Source: Planctomycetota bacterium | Lineage (GTDB): Bacteria > Planctomycetota > J058 | Length of the DNA stretch: 64,000 nt | NCBI GenBank assembly: GCA_023954375.1 | Contig: JAMLIC010000001.1 | Span: 124,001 to 188,000, forward strand | Direction of reading: 5' to 3' | Shown here: positions 50,925 to 59,104 of the stretch, in pieces | Position numbering within the stretch: position 1 is the first letter of the stretch | Layout: each line of letters opens with the position of its first letter | Translations under genes and position numbers: made by a program | The notes under the pieces: model-generated | Seen by the model: the letters and a program-made list of their open reading frames with translations, nothing else | Databases searched by the model: none | What the model was told of the DNA's origin: nothing

Positions 50925-53900
50925 TCACTCTACGAACTTCGCCAGTCGCGCTTCGGCTTCGTCATATGCCATCCCTAAGGGTCCGAGTGCACGTCTCCTA
51001 AGACGACGAATCCGACGCAGCTCGGATTGCGCAGTATGAGCCTCAGTGCCGAAAGGGACGGAACTGCCCACAAGCTCGCAGGCGAAGACAATCGCCTGAG
51101 CCTGCCAGAGTTGCAGCACAATGTGCCGATTGCCTGATGGCGGCTGCAATAGCTCCAACGATGCACAAACCGTCTGAGCAACCTGGACAGGGCCGATCTC
51201 GGCTACAGGGATCTCGAGCAACAGCGCGCGCAATAGCAGGCGCGAGATCCACTGAATGAGTTCATTGGGGCTATCACGATCAGACAGCACCCCGCCAAGG
51301 CTTGCATTCGCGTCGCGCAGCACATGCATGGGCACTTCTAGGGAGTCCCGACAAGCCAGAAGAAGACGCAAGACCGAGAGCAGAGCTCCCCAGGGGACCC
51401 CTGGATCGCGAAGCTCGACATCGAGATCCAGTCCCACTCTCCTTGCCATCCGACTCCCGAAACCCTGAGCCTCGAGTGAGGCCTTCGCATGGCGCAACAG
51501 CTCGCCCCGCTGCGAGTCCGGCAGAGCAGACCTGGCGCATAGCTCCCTAACAGCCGCCGCGAACTCAATCGACACCGCTCGTCGGTGATAGCTGGACAGG
51601 TGATCGGCCAAGAGGTCCCTTAGCAGGTCCACAGAGTCGCGTAGCCTGCCGAGGACTCCGAGGAACTTGGCCCACTCAATCCGAACATTTGGCTCATGGC
51701 CGAACATACTCTCTTCAAAAATCGAGAGGACGCGGGCCGAATCGACCAGCGTGCTGGATTCAATCGCATCGAACTTTACAAACTGCCGCTCGACCTCAAC
51801 CCGTCGCAGCGTCAACTCAGCAGAGTCGCCGTACGCTTGCCGCAGACGGTCCAATTCAGCACTCCTCTCCGAATACGCGGCCTGAAGCGCCGCACTCCTG
51901 GAACGCTTCCCTTGGGACGCAGCCCGACTTGCCTTGATCTCCAAAGTACCTTCGGCAGCCCAAGCGCGCGTCAGCATCCAAAGCTCAAGCGCAAGCAGCG
52001 AGTCAGACGAGAACTCTCGAGCACCCGACTTCAACAGCCATGCCTTGCACGCGGTGATCGCGTCGCTCAGTTCCGGCGGAATTGACCTAGTTCGACCGCT
52101 CACGAGCCCATCGTCGCTAACAGTCAACGACAGCACAGGGCGATCCTGGTCATGCATTTGGTCCAGCGACCTCAAGTAGAGGAGGTAAGTCAGCGGATCC
52201 GGATCCTCTGTCAGTGCAGCTCGCAGCTGTCGCGCTGCCTGATCCAGCAACGCCTTTGCCCCATCGGTTTGGCCACCTGAGGCAAGTGCTCTGGCCTCGG
52301 CACGCATTACTTTCGCTCTCTCCTTCTGGACAAGCCTCCGCTCGCGAGGTGCGAGCTGACCCACCTGGGTATCCAGAAGGGACTTTGACCGCTCCAACAG
52401 TTCACTCCTCAAGGCATGACACTCTGCCTGTTCAGCTACACTCCGGCAGAACGTGGAAAGGCGACAACGCAACGACACGGGCCATGTGGAGCACTCGCCA
52501 TAAACCGTCACGATCCTCTCGTTTACACGATCAACCGCGCCCGGCAATGCCTCGTCCTTGGCATGAACTAGGACTTCTTCCTCATGCGCCCTTACGCACT
52601 CGCTGATCCAGTAGGCCTGCTCGCGCGAGTTCCGCCCCCTCTCAAGGTTCGCCAGGACAAAGGCATGATCGGCCATAGATTGCAGGCGATCACGACGACC
52701 CGATTGAGTAGGGCGATCGAGCAGCCGGCAACGATCGAGACGGTACATCATCCGGTGCCATGTCCCCTCTCCCTGCCTGCTGTGCGCATTGGTCAGATTT
52801 ATCGCAAAGTCTAGCGCGTCCCTTGCGTGGACACCGTCCGACGATCGGAACATTGCAGTCGCCGTGTTGAGGGCCCACTCGACAATGACCAAGGGCCCTC
52901 CAGACCTGCCTCCCGCTCGACCCGAGTTGTTTACCGTCCAAAGGCGGAGATCCGCCAGCACTCTCCTTCGAATGCCAAGCGACCTCCGAATGCAGGCATG
53001 TACCCGCTCAGCCAGGCAAAGTGCCTTGTCGAATATCGAAATTGTCCTGTACAACGAGAGAGGGCTGAGAGGGCTGAGAGTTAAACACTCGCCTATCCGT
53101 TCGCTCAGGCGCTCACCCAAAGCAAAGAACTCGTCACTTGGGCCGTCTAGGCGCACAAGACCGAGAGCTTGACGTGCGAATCTCACGAGGGCCGAACCGT
53201 CTCGCCGGTCGTCAACCCCAACGACACTTCTAACGTCCTCGATTGCGAACGCCGGAAACCAATTGTCAAACGTAGCCTCAATCAAAAGTCCCGTCAGGCT
53301 TTGGCATAGACTCCACGACGGTGAGAGGTCATCAGCGCGGGTGCGGGCGAACGCAAGAGCTGTGATGTAGTTCTCGCGACCGCCGTTGACGGATAGATCC
53401 TCAAGGAGAGCGGTGACGATCGAGGTCACTGCCTCTCGTTGGGCTGGCAGGCTGAGCCGTTGGCGGAGGAGTTCTTTGGGACCAAACACCCGGAGTTCTC
53501 CGCACAAATGCATGCCCTCATTTGTGCGCTCCGCTAGGCCAGCATGCTCCAGGCGATCTAGCAGCCCACTCAAGGCAGCAGGAGGTTGCACCGACGTCGG
53601 CAAGAAGGCTGGAGCAATCAAGCACAAGGCCGATAGGTGAAGCTCTTGTTCATGATCGAGGCCGAGTCCACCAAGATAGCGCTCCAGATTCTGCGCTCCC
53701 GCACCCTCGATCGCGCATGCCAGGTCAATGGGATCAATACCTTCATGGCTCTCACGAACGCACGCCTCTGCGGCTGCTATCAGGACGCCTGGCAGCAGAG
53801 TGGCAGCTGCGGCGTCGGCGTCAATCAAAGAAATTGCAGATTTCACAACGTCGTCGCCAGCCCAGCGAACCGGCAAGAACTGACCTAAGAGTACGCAGGC

Positions 53901-54767
53901 GTCGTCAGGCGCCAGATGCCCAACGGGTACCCTGACAACGTCACGGAAGCTCGTTAGGGGAATGGAGGGCTGATTCGACGCAAGGACAATTCCGGCTCGC
54001 TTAAGTCGCTTGGAGTCTGCTAACGACTGAAGTTCCTGTGCAGCGCGGTCCCCTCGAGCTTCTTCCCAGTCGTCGAGCATTACTATAAGGCGATCTCCCC
54101 CAACATGGACCAGTTCCTCGATCACCCGAGCCTGCAGCTCGTTACGTGTGCTGGGTGTGAATTGAGGGATCTCATCGAGGGTCCGATACTCACCGAGTTC
54201 CAACAGACGCGCGAGACTTTGGAAGATCGCCCCCGCGGGAGGAACATGGAAAACCTTGCGCGTGGACTTCATGCGATCCGCTACCTCGGCCAGCAGCCGA
54301 GTCTTGCCCGACTGTGGCCGGCCGTGAATCAAGATTACGGCGCTGTCGCGGGGCATGGCCTGATCCAGCTGGCCCTTCCGTCCGAGAAGCTGTGATCCTT
54401 CGCACTCAGTCAGTAGTTCGTTCAATGCAGCCGCTGCTCTCGCAGGCAGCGTGACACGCTGCTCTTCTTGCCTTCCCATCGGGACTGGCGTGGAACCACC
54501 TTCCGCTTCCGGCGCGACCTCGCTCCCGCGGATTCCTCTTTCCTGGCACCACTTCAGAGCAGCCCTAAGTTCGACCTTTAGGCCATGCGGGACGCCGTCG
54601 TCCGTAAGTAGGCACCTGAGGGTGTCAGGAGTGACGTAGTGCGTTGGATCGTCCTCCGATTTGAGGTTCCTAATCCGCTTCCTCTTCGACCTCGCCTTCT
54701 TGGCCGCTTCCAAAACCGCAGGCATGAATCTCGCGAATTCCCTTTGATACTCATCACTCCAGCGCAC
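50925..54767 (-). CDS. Large STAND-like P-loop ATPase with long helical repeat region
   Basis: A 1,280-residue protein from GTG 54767; the frame is open to a TTG at 54872 and the start is uncertain. The first 90 residues form a basic, helical domain (AAKKARSKRKRIRNLKS). A P-loop NTPase module follows: VILIHGRPQSGKTRLL (Walker A 149-156), RLIVMLDDWEEA (Walker B) and IVLASNQPSIPL (sensor). Winged-helix and helical sections follow, then about 700 residues of repeat-like helices (for example ALDFAINLTNAHSRQGEGTW). This layout is that of STAND switch proteins, which in bacteria detect phage components. No separate effector domain is recognised, unless the N-terminus serves. It is flanked by other defence genes. 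Confidence 0.65.
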   Translation of the reverse strand: MRWSDEYQREFARFMPAVLEAAKKARSKRKRIRNLKSEDDPTHYVTPDTLRCLLTDDGVPHGLKVELRAALKWCQERGIRGSEVAPEAEGGSTPVPMGRQEEQRVTLPARAAAALNELLTECEGSQLLGRKGQLDQAMPRDSAVILIHGRPQSGKTRLLAEVADRMKSTRKVFHVPPAGAIFQSLARLLELGEYRTLDEIPQFTPSTRNELQARVIEELVHVGGDRLIVMLDDWEEARGDRAAQELQSLADSKRLKRAGIVLASNQPSIPLTSFRDVVRVPVGHLAPDDACVLLGQFLPVRWAGDDVVKSAISLIDADAAAATLLPGVLIAAAEACVRESHEGIDPIDLACAIEGAGAQNLERYLGGLGLDHEQELHLSALCLIAPAFLPTSVQPPAALSGLLDRLEHAGLAERTNEGMHLCGELRVFGPKELLRQRLSLPAQREAVTSIVTALLEDLSVNGGRENYITALAFARTRADDLSPSWSLCQSLTGLLIEATFDNWFPAFAIEDVRSVVGVDDRRDGSALVRFARQALGLVRLDGPSDEFFALGERLSERIGECLTLSPLSPLSLYRTISIFDKALCLAERVHACIRRSLGIRRRVLADLRLWTVNNSGRAGGRSGGPLVIVEWALNTATAMFRSSDGVHARDALDFAINLTNAHSRQGEGTWHRMMYRLDRCRLLDRPTQSGRRDRLQSMADHAFVLANLERGRNSREQAYWISECVRAHEEEVLVHAKDEALPGAVDRVNERIVTVYGECSTWPVSLRCRLSTFCRSVAEQAECHALRSELLERSKSLLDTQVGQLAPRERRLVQKERAKVMRAEARALASGGQTDGAKALLDQAARQLRAALTEDPDPLTYLLYLRSLDQMHDQDRPVLSLTVSDDGLVSGRTRSIPPELSDAITACKAWLLKSGAREFSSDSLLALELWMLTRAWAAEGTLEIKASRAASQGKRSRSAALQAAYSERSAELDRLRQAYGDSAELTLRRVEVERQFVKFDAIESSTLVDSARVLSIFEESMFGHEPNVRIEWAKFLGVLGRLRDSVDLLRDLLADHLSSYHRRAVSIEFAAAVRELCARSALPDSQRGELLRHAKASLEAQGFGSRMARRVGLDLDVELRDPGVPWGALLSVLRLLLACRDSLEVPMHVLRDANASLGGVLSDRDSPNELIQWISRLLLRALLLEIPVAEIGPVQVAQTVCASLELLQPPSGNRHIVLQLWQAQAIVFACELVGSSVPFGTEAHTAQSELRRIRRLRRRALGPLGMAYDEAEARLAKFVE

Positions 54768-55085
54768 CCTAGTCCCCCGGGATGTGACTGCGGGAAAACT
54801 GCGGGACTGCCCTCGCCGATTGCGGGACACCGCACCCAAGTCATTCTGCGCCACGGCATCCACAACCCGCAAACAGATCCCACGACATTGCCCTGTGGTT
54901 GAGGTCGGGCAAGAGGGACCTTAGGCGACGGCCGGGGACGATCGCGAACTCGTTGTTCGAGGTCGTCCTCGGCTCCCCACAGCGTAGGCCGGTTGGGGAC
55001 CCCAGGATTCGGGGCGGTCACTGACATGACGCGCCCCCGGATTCTGTAAACAGTATCCGGCCCAAGAGTTAGGAAGCGCTAACCC
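54768..55085. other. Gap between the STAND-like gene and the element core
   Basis: About 318 bases. GCGGGA words recur at 54790-54830 (three times). GTAAACAG within 55045-55062 lies in a small dyad (CTGT, AA, ACAG). These may belong to promoters of the two divergent genes. No gene is supported. Confidence 0.25.
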
Positions 55086-55688
55086 GTGGACACTACGAAC
55101 CCTACACCGGACCCCGGGGGTCCTGTCAACCTTAAGCCTAGGCAGCAGAAGGAGTACATCGAGGTCGGCCTTGAAGTGACCGATGCGTATTGCGCGGCCC
55201 TCGTCGGCGAGGGGCGGCCGCCGACCGTGGGGCGGGACACCTGGGAGGGGGCCGTCATGGCGGCCGCGCCCGGCGTGATCGAGGCGCTCAAGGAGCACGG
55301 GCTGGCCGTCAGGGCGGGAGAGATGGCCCAGGACGCCGCTGCCCGCCTGTTTGTGTCGGCGGCCCGGCGCAGCCTGAGGTCCCCGGAGTCGATGAGCTAC
55401 CCCGCGGTCCGGCTGGACGTGGGCAAGGCGTACTGCGTGGTCGTCAACGGCGAGGGCAAGCCGGCGCGCGTGACGCGAGACGCCTGGCAGGAGGCCGTTG
55501 CTACCGCCGCGCCGGGCGTGATCGGCTACCTCCGGGGTCGTGGTCTCGCCGTCCGGCCGGGCGATTCGCCGCAGGCTGCGGCCACGCGGCTCTTCGTCGC
55601 GTCGGCCCGGCGTCGGCTCGTCGACGAGTGGCGCAAGCTGGAGCGGCGCCGGCGTCGCATGGACGACCTGGGCTTGCCCCTCCTGTAG
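55086..55688 (+). CDS. Protein built of two tandem copies of one domain
   Basis: A 200-residue protein from GTG 55086. Residues 24-98 and 104-180 are homologous: YIEVGLEVTDAYCAALVGEG matches YPAVRLDVGKAYCVVVNGEG, and APGVIEALKEHGLAVRAGE matches APGVIGYLRGRGLAVRPGD. Both repeats end in RLFV-SARR. The family is not recognised. A basic C-terminal tail (KLERRRRRMDD) suggests nucleic-acid binding. It begins the element core right of the cargo and has its own terminator. Confidence 0.6.
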   Translation: MDTTNPTPDPGGPVNLKPRQQKEYIEVGLEVTDAYCAALVGEGRPPTVGRDTWEGAVMAAAPGVIEALKEHGLAVRAGEMAQDAAARLFVSAARRSLRSPESMSYPAVRLDVGKAYCVVVNGEGKPARVTRDAWQEAVATAAPGVIGYLRGRGLAVRPGDSPQAAATRLFVASARRRLVDEWRKLERRRRRMDDLGLPLL

Positions 55689-55712
55689 GAGCCAACTTCG
55701 CTGCATTACAGA

Positions 55713-55740
55713 GGCCAGCCGGGATCACCTCCCGGCTGGC
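55713..55740. terminator. Bidirectional terminator
   Basis: GCCAGCCGGGA and TCCCGGCTGGC arms around TCACC... form a strong hairpin between the convergent genes ending at 55688 and 55772. Confidence 0.7.
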
Positions 55741-55771
55741 TGATTTCTCGTCGTCTCGCTTGCCTTCCCTC

Positions 55772-56113
55772 TTACGCCGCCTCAGCCGCCCCAACGAGCC
55801 CCGGGCCGGCCAACTCAAGGACGGGCGCCCGCTCGACGCCAATGCAGCGCTGTCGCAGTGTGCGGCAGAGCTGATCAACCAGATCGCCCTTCTGCGCTTC
55901 CGTCAATCCGCTGACGTAGATCACCAGCGCCGGCTCCGGCCGGCCCTCGAACCAGCCGCGCGCCTCCACAATCGTGCAGGCCCCCTGGCCCGTCATGGCC
56001 GCCAACCGCCGCGCGACGAGCTCCGCCGCCCCGGCAGGGTCGAACTGCGAGCCGTCGGCGGTCTCCAAACCGACATAGAACCGCCAGGCTCCCACTTCGT
56101 CCCGGGCCGTCAC
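55772..56113 (-). CDS. Small protein coupled to the replication-relaxation gene
   Basis: A 113-residue protein from GTG 56113, whose start overlaps the stop of the upstream gene (GTGA). The sequence WRFYVGLETADGSQFDP, then ACTIVEARGWFEGRPEPALV and IYVSGLTEAQKGDLVDQLCR reads as a compact ferredoxin-like alpha/beta fold. No family is recognised. Coupling to the replication-relaxation protein suggests a joint role in element replication or transfer. Confidence 0.6.
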   Translation of the reverse strand: MTARDEVGAWRFYVGLETADGSQFDPAGAAELVARRLAAMTGQGACTIVEARGWFEGRPEPALVIYVSGLTEAQKGDLVDQLCRTLRQRCIGVERAPVLELAGPGLVGAAEAA

Positions 56114-56928
56114 GCGAGCCTCCCGAACAGGTGAGTGGGCGCCCAGCCGCTCCCCACGCCCTGAGCGGGCGCCGCGACCCGCGGCTCGAGCAGCGTCTCG
56201 GCCTTCACCTCGCCGGCAAGGGCGCACCGAACGCGTCCAAGTAGGTCCGCGGGGAGCGCCGACCGGGCCCGATCGGCGAGGTGGTCCAGACGCCGCTGAC
56301 CCTCGGCCACGACCAGCAGGCGCCCGGTCGGACCGCAGGACGCGAGGACAGGTGCCGCGCGCTCGAGCTTGCCCTCCCAGCGCGTGAGCGGCTCGGTGCC
56401 CCGGTCGACCTCCACGAGCAACACGAACTCTTCCCCAGCGGCCGCCGTGACCCAGGCCGTGAGGTCGGGCACGTAGACCGCCTGGGCCCCGGGCAATGGG
56501 AACCGCTCGACGAAGCTCCAGGACAGGGAGCGGAGCGCTTGGCCGTGGAGGGCCCGGGCGAGGACCAGCTCGACGGCCAGCGCCCGCACGAGCTCCTCGT
56601 GGTCGGGCCGCGCCAGGAACCGGCTGATCCCCTCGAGATCGGCCACCCCCTCCCCGCTTGCCTCGAGCAGGACCGCCCCCCGCTCCGTGACGTGATAGAC
56701 GCTGGCGCGCGCGCCGGCGGGCCGACGGACACCGACCAGGCGCTTCTTCACGAGCAGCGCGAGTTCTCGATATGTGGACCTCGACGTCGTCTTGATCTGG
56801 ACCAGGTCGGGGGCGTAGGCCGGCAGGGCGCGCTGGATCTGGACGGAGAACAGCGGTCCGAGGCTGGCTACGCAGCGAAGCAGCGCCCAGCCGCGGGGGC
56901 TGACCTCGGGTCGGGTCATGCGGATCAT
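56110..56928 (-). CDS. Replication-relaxation family protein
   Basis: A 272-residue protein from ATG 56928 (AGCAGGAGG upstream). The N-terminal winged helix reads WALLRCVASLGPLFSVQIQR, then YRELALLVKKRLVGVRRP and VYHVTERGAVLLEA. The C-terminal nuclease-like half has PGAQAVYVPDLTAWVT, FVLLVEVDRGTEPLTRWEGK and RLLVVAEGQRRLDHLADRA. This is the replication-relaxation layout seen on integrative elements and plasmids, where it is thought to take part in replication or DNA processing. The downstream small gene overlaps it. A 23-base dyad lies 256 bases upstream. Confidence 0.8.
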   Translation of the reverse strand: MIRMTRPEVSPRGWALLRCVASLGPLFSVQIQRALPAYAPDLVQIKTTSRSTYRELALLVKKRLVGVRRPAGARASVYHVTERGAVLLEASGEGVADLEGISRFLARPDHEELVRALAVELVLARALHGQALRSLSWSFVERFPLPGAQAVYVPDLTAWVTAAAGEEFVLLVEVDRGTEPLTRWEGKLERAAPVLASCGPTGRLLVVAEGQRRLDHLADRARSALPADLLGRVRCALAGEVKAETLLEPRVAAPAQGVGSGWAPTHLFGRLA

Positions 56929-57511
56929 GAGGGCCTCCTGCTCCCTCAATCGCGCGGGACGAGCACCCGTGACGGTCCGCGCTCCCGCGGACGCACCTTC
57001 TTCGAACGGCGTCGCTGCACGCGACCAGACGCTGATCTTGACGCCAGCGCTGACAGCCGCGATCACACTCGCTCAGCCCTGCGACCCGCCCGCGACTCCT
57101 CGCGACGCCGTTCAACGAGCTTCACGCTGGAGACTTCCCGCACGGGGACGCCGGAGAGGACACCGGCTCCGACGGCGCTGAAGTCACACAGTCAGTGACA
57201 GTGTGAGTCGCAGCCGGCTGCAGCCTCGCCGCTTGGGCTCCTCCGCCGCCGACCCCGACTAACGGCCTCCACAAGGAAGCCGAGCGCTTCACGAGACGGC
57301 CCCGCGTCCCGCCCCGGCGGCTCCGACGCGAATCCGCTTCCAGACCCTGAAGGCCTCAGCCTGACTCGCCAAGGGGCTGAACGACGACGCCACGAGCAGC
57401 TTCGAAGGGTCGGCCGGACGGACTCGAACGCGACTCGTCCGTTTTCTCCGAGCGCCTCGCGCGATTGAGGAGGTGGGCGCAGACGAGAGAGCGCCCCGAA
57501 AGGAGACCACC
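56929..57511. other. Divergent intergenic region
   Basis: About 580 bases between divergent operons with no supported gene. It contains the dyad at 57184-57206 and presumably both promoters, which cannot be placed. GACTCGAACGCGACTCGTCC near 57420 is a short dyad, not a tRNA piece. Confidence 0.3.
57184..57206. promoter_or_regulatory. 23-base operator-like dyad
   Basis: TCACAC, A, GTCA, G, TGAC, A, GTGTGA: symmetric over 23 bases except for three single-base spacers. It lies midway between the divergent replication-relaxation and zinc-finger-like operons. It may be an operator or a relaxase/integrase site. Confidence 0.45.
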
Positions 57512-57697
57512 GTGGCGAATCTCAAGTTCCTGGTCAGGCACTGCCGGAGCCGGCAGCACCTCTTCCCGATCCGCCTCGTGTTCCAGCGCTGGGCGGGGCG
57601 CGACCTGGCCGCCTACGCCTGCCCGGCGTGCGGCCAGTCCGTCCTGTTCGGGCGGCGGACCCGCGTCGTGCACGGCCCGGTCGTGCGCGTGGCGTAG
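57512..57697 (+). CDS. Small CxxC protein
   Basis: A 61-residue basic protein from GTG 57512 with GAAAGGAGA upstream. It holds one CPACG knuckle in a frame of hydrophobic residues (LVRHCRSRQHLFPIRLVFQ, then RTRVVHGPVVRVA). Single-knuckle proteins often pair as dimers or with partner domains. No family is recognised. A terminator follows within 10 bases. Confidence 0.55.
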   Translation: MANLKFLVRHCRSRQHLFPIRLVFQRWAGRDLAAYACPACGQSVLFGRRTRVVHGPVVRVA

Positions 57698-57706
57698 CGC
57701 TTCCCG

Positions 57707-57738
57707 GCGGGGGCCGGTCTCACGTGGCCGGCCCCCGC
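57707..57738 (+). terminator. Terminator after the small CxxC gene
   Basis: GCGGGGGCCGG and CCGGCCCCCGC arms around a 10-base loop, 9 bases after the stop at 57697. Confidence 0.7.
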
Positions 57739-57793
57739 TTCCCCTCACCTCTCTCACTCCTCACCACCCCAGAGCACCCCCAGGAGAACCCAC

Positions 57794-58429
57794 ATGAAGA
57801 CCCACACGCACTACCCCGTCGGCCGCCGGCCTCTCAGCCTCGGCCGACCGTTCCGCCCGCCCGTCGCCTGCACGATCCTGGCTGTCGACGTGTCGGCCAG
57901 CATGTCGACGACGGTCGCGGCGCCCAGCGGCCGAACCGACCTGAGCAAGCTCGACGCGGCCAAGGAGGCCGCCGTCCTCCTCGCGCGCCACAAGGCGATC
58001 CACACGCCCGCAGACCGGCTGGGCGTCGTGGGCTTCGGCTCCCGCGCCTTCGTGGCCACGCCCCCGGTCCTCTGCGGTCACCCCAAGATCGCCGAGAGGA
58101 TCCACGGCCTGCGGATCGACGGCAGCACGAACCTCGAGGCCGGCCTGGTGTTGGCCCTCAGCTTCCTCGAGCGGACGCCCCGGTACGTCTTGAAGCAAGC
58201 AACCATCTTGACGGACGGGCAGCCCGACTCCCGGCAGGGCCTTCCCTCCCTGATCGACAGGGCGAAGGCGAGCCGCGTGCGGATCCACACGATCGGCGTG
58301 GGCCGGCCCGGCAGCACCGACCTCGACGAGGAGCTCCTGCGCCAGCTCGCCGGCGCGACGCACGGGGGCACCTACCGCCGCGTCACCGACCTCAACGAGC
58401 TGGTCCTCGCCCTGCGAGTGGTCGGGTAG
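57794..58429 (+). CDS. Stand-alone vWA-domain protein
   Basis: A 211-residue protein that is almost entirely one von Willebrand A domain: AVDVSASMSTTV (metal-site DxSxS), DGSTNLEAGL (Thr) and ATILTDGQPDS (Asp), with IHTIGVGRPG. This is the second vWA protein of the element, unlike the first (16642) in having no long N-terminal part. It may be a secreted-independent adhesion-like scaffold or a partner of the MoxR ATPase. The next gene starts 13 bases on. Confidence 0.85.
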   Translation: MKTHTHYPVGRRPLSLGRPFRPPVACTILAVDVSASMSTTVAAPSGRTDLSKLDAAKEAAVLLARHKAIHTPADRLGVVGFGSRAFVATPPVLCGHPKIAERIHGLRIDGSTNLEAGLVLALSFLERTPRYVLKQATILTDGQPDSRQGLPSLIDRAKASRVRIHTIGVGRPGSTDLDEELLRQLAGATHGGTYRRVTDLNELVLALRVVG

Positions 58430-58442
58430 CCGGGGGATCGCC

Positions 58443-59090
58443 ATGAAGCCGATCGACCTGATCCGTCGTCTCTCCTTCTTCCAGCCTGTGCCGATCGAGG
58501 CGCGTCCCGTCGGCGGGGTCGCCTGCGCGACCTCGCCGCGGGGGGCGCGCCTCGCGCCGACGACCGACCTCTCTCCGATCGACCCCTTCCGCAAGACGGC
58601 CGTCGTGGTGGACGCGACCAACTTGCTCCTGTCCGCCCGTGACCTTGGACGGGGACTCGACCCCGCCCGGCTGGGCGCGCTCTTGCGCCTTCGCTGCCCC
58701 GGCCTCCTGGCCAGCGCGGCCCTGGGCGGGCACCCGCCCGCGCTCGAGGGCTGGCGCGCGGGTTTCAACCGAGCGGGCTTCCTGGTCGTGGCCCAGGAGG
58801 CGCAGTTCGTCGCCGGACGCTTCAAGTGCGACATGGACTCGGTCGTTGGAGCCCTGCTGGCCAAGCACGCGATCCGTGACCGGGTCGGGCAAGTGGTTCT
58901 GGCCAGCGGCGACGCCGACTTCGTGCCACTGCTCCGGTTCGCTCGCACCCTGCGCCGCCAGCCGCTCCGTGCGGTCGTCCTGGCGGTGCCCGGGTCGCTG
59001 TCGCGGGCACTGGAGCAGGAGGCCGACGACACGGTCCTCCTGGGCGCCGACGCCCTCCCCCTGCCCAGCGCATCCTGCCTGTCGGCCTGA
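58443..59090 (+). CDS. NYN-domain (LabA-like PIN-fold) nuclease
   Basis: A 215-residue protein. The NYN motifs are VVVDATNLLLSARD (first Asp), FKCDMDSVVGALLA (central acidic pair) and VVLASGDADFVPLLR (SGDxDF), followed by PLRAVVLAVPGSLSRAL. NYN proteins are metal-dependent ribonucleases. It lies between the vWA and VirD4-like genes in one likely operon. The N-terminal 55 residues are not part of the domain and may locate the protein or bind a partner. Confidence 0.8.
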   Translation: MKPIDLIRRLSFFQPVPIEARPVGGVACATSPRGARLAPTTDLSPIDPFRKTAVVVDATNLLLSARDLGRGLDPARLGALLRLRCPGLLASAALGGHPPALEGWRAGFNRAGFLVVAQEAQFVAGRFKCDMDSVVGALLAKHAIRDRVGQVVLASGDADFVPLLRFARTLRRQPLRAVVLAVPGSLSRALEQEADDTVLLGADALPLPSASCLSA

Positions 59091-59104
59091 CGAGGTCAAG
59101 CAGC

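Noticed and set aside
57411..57460. A second tRNA-derived attachment site
   Set aside because: GGACTCGAACGCGACTCGTCC looks tRNA-like at first, but the stem pairs within itself and no acceptor or CCA follows.
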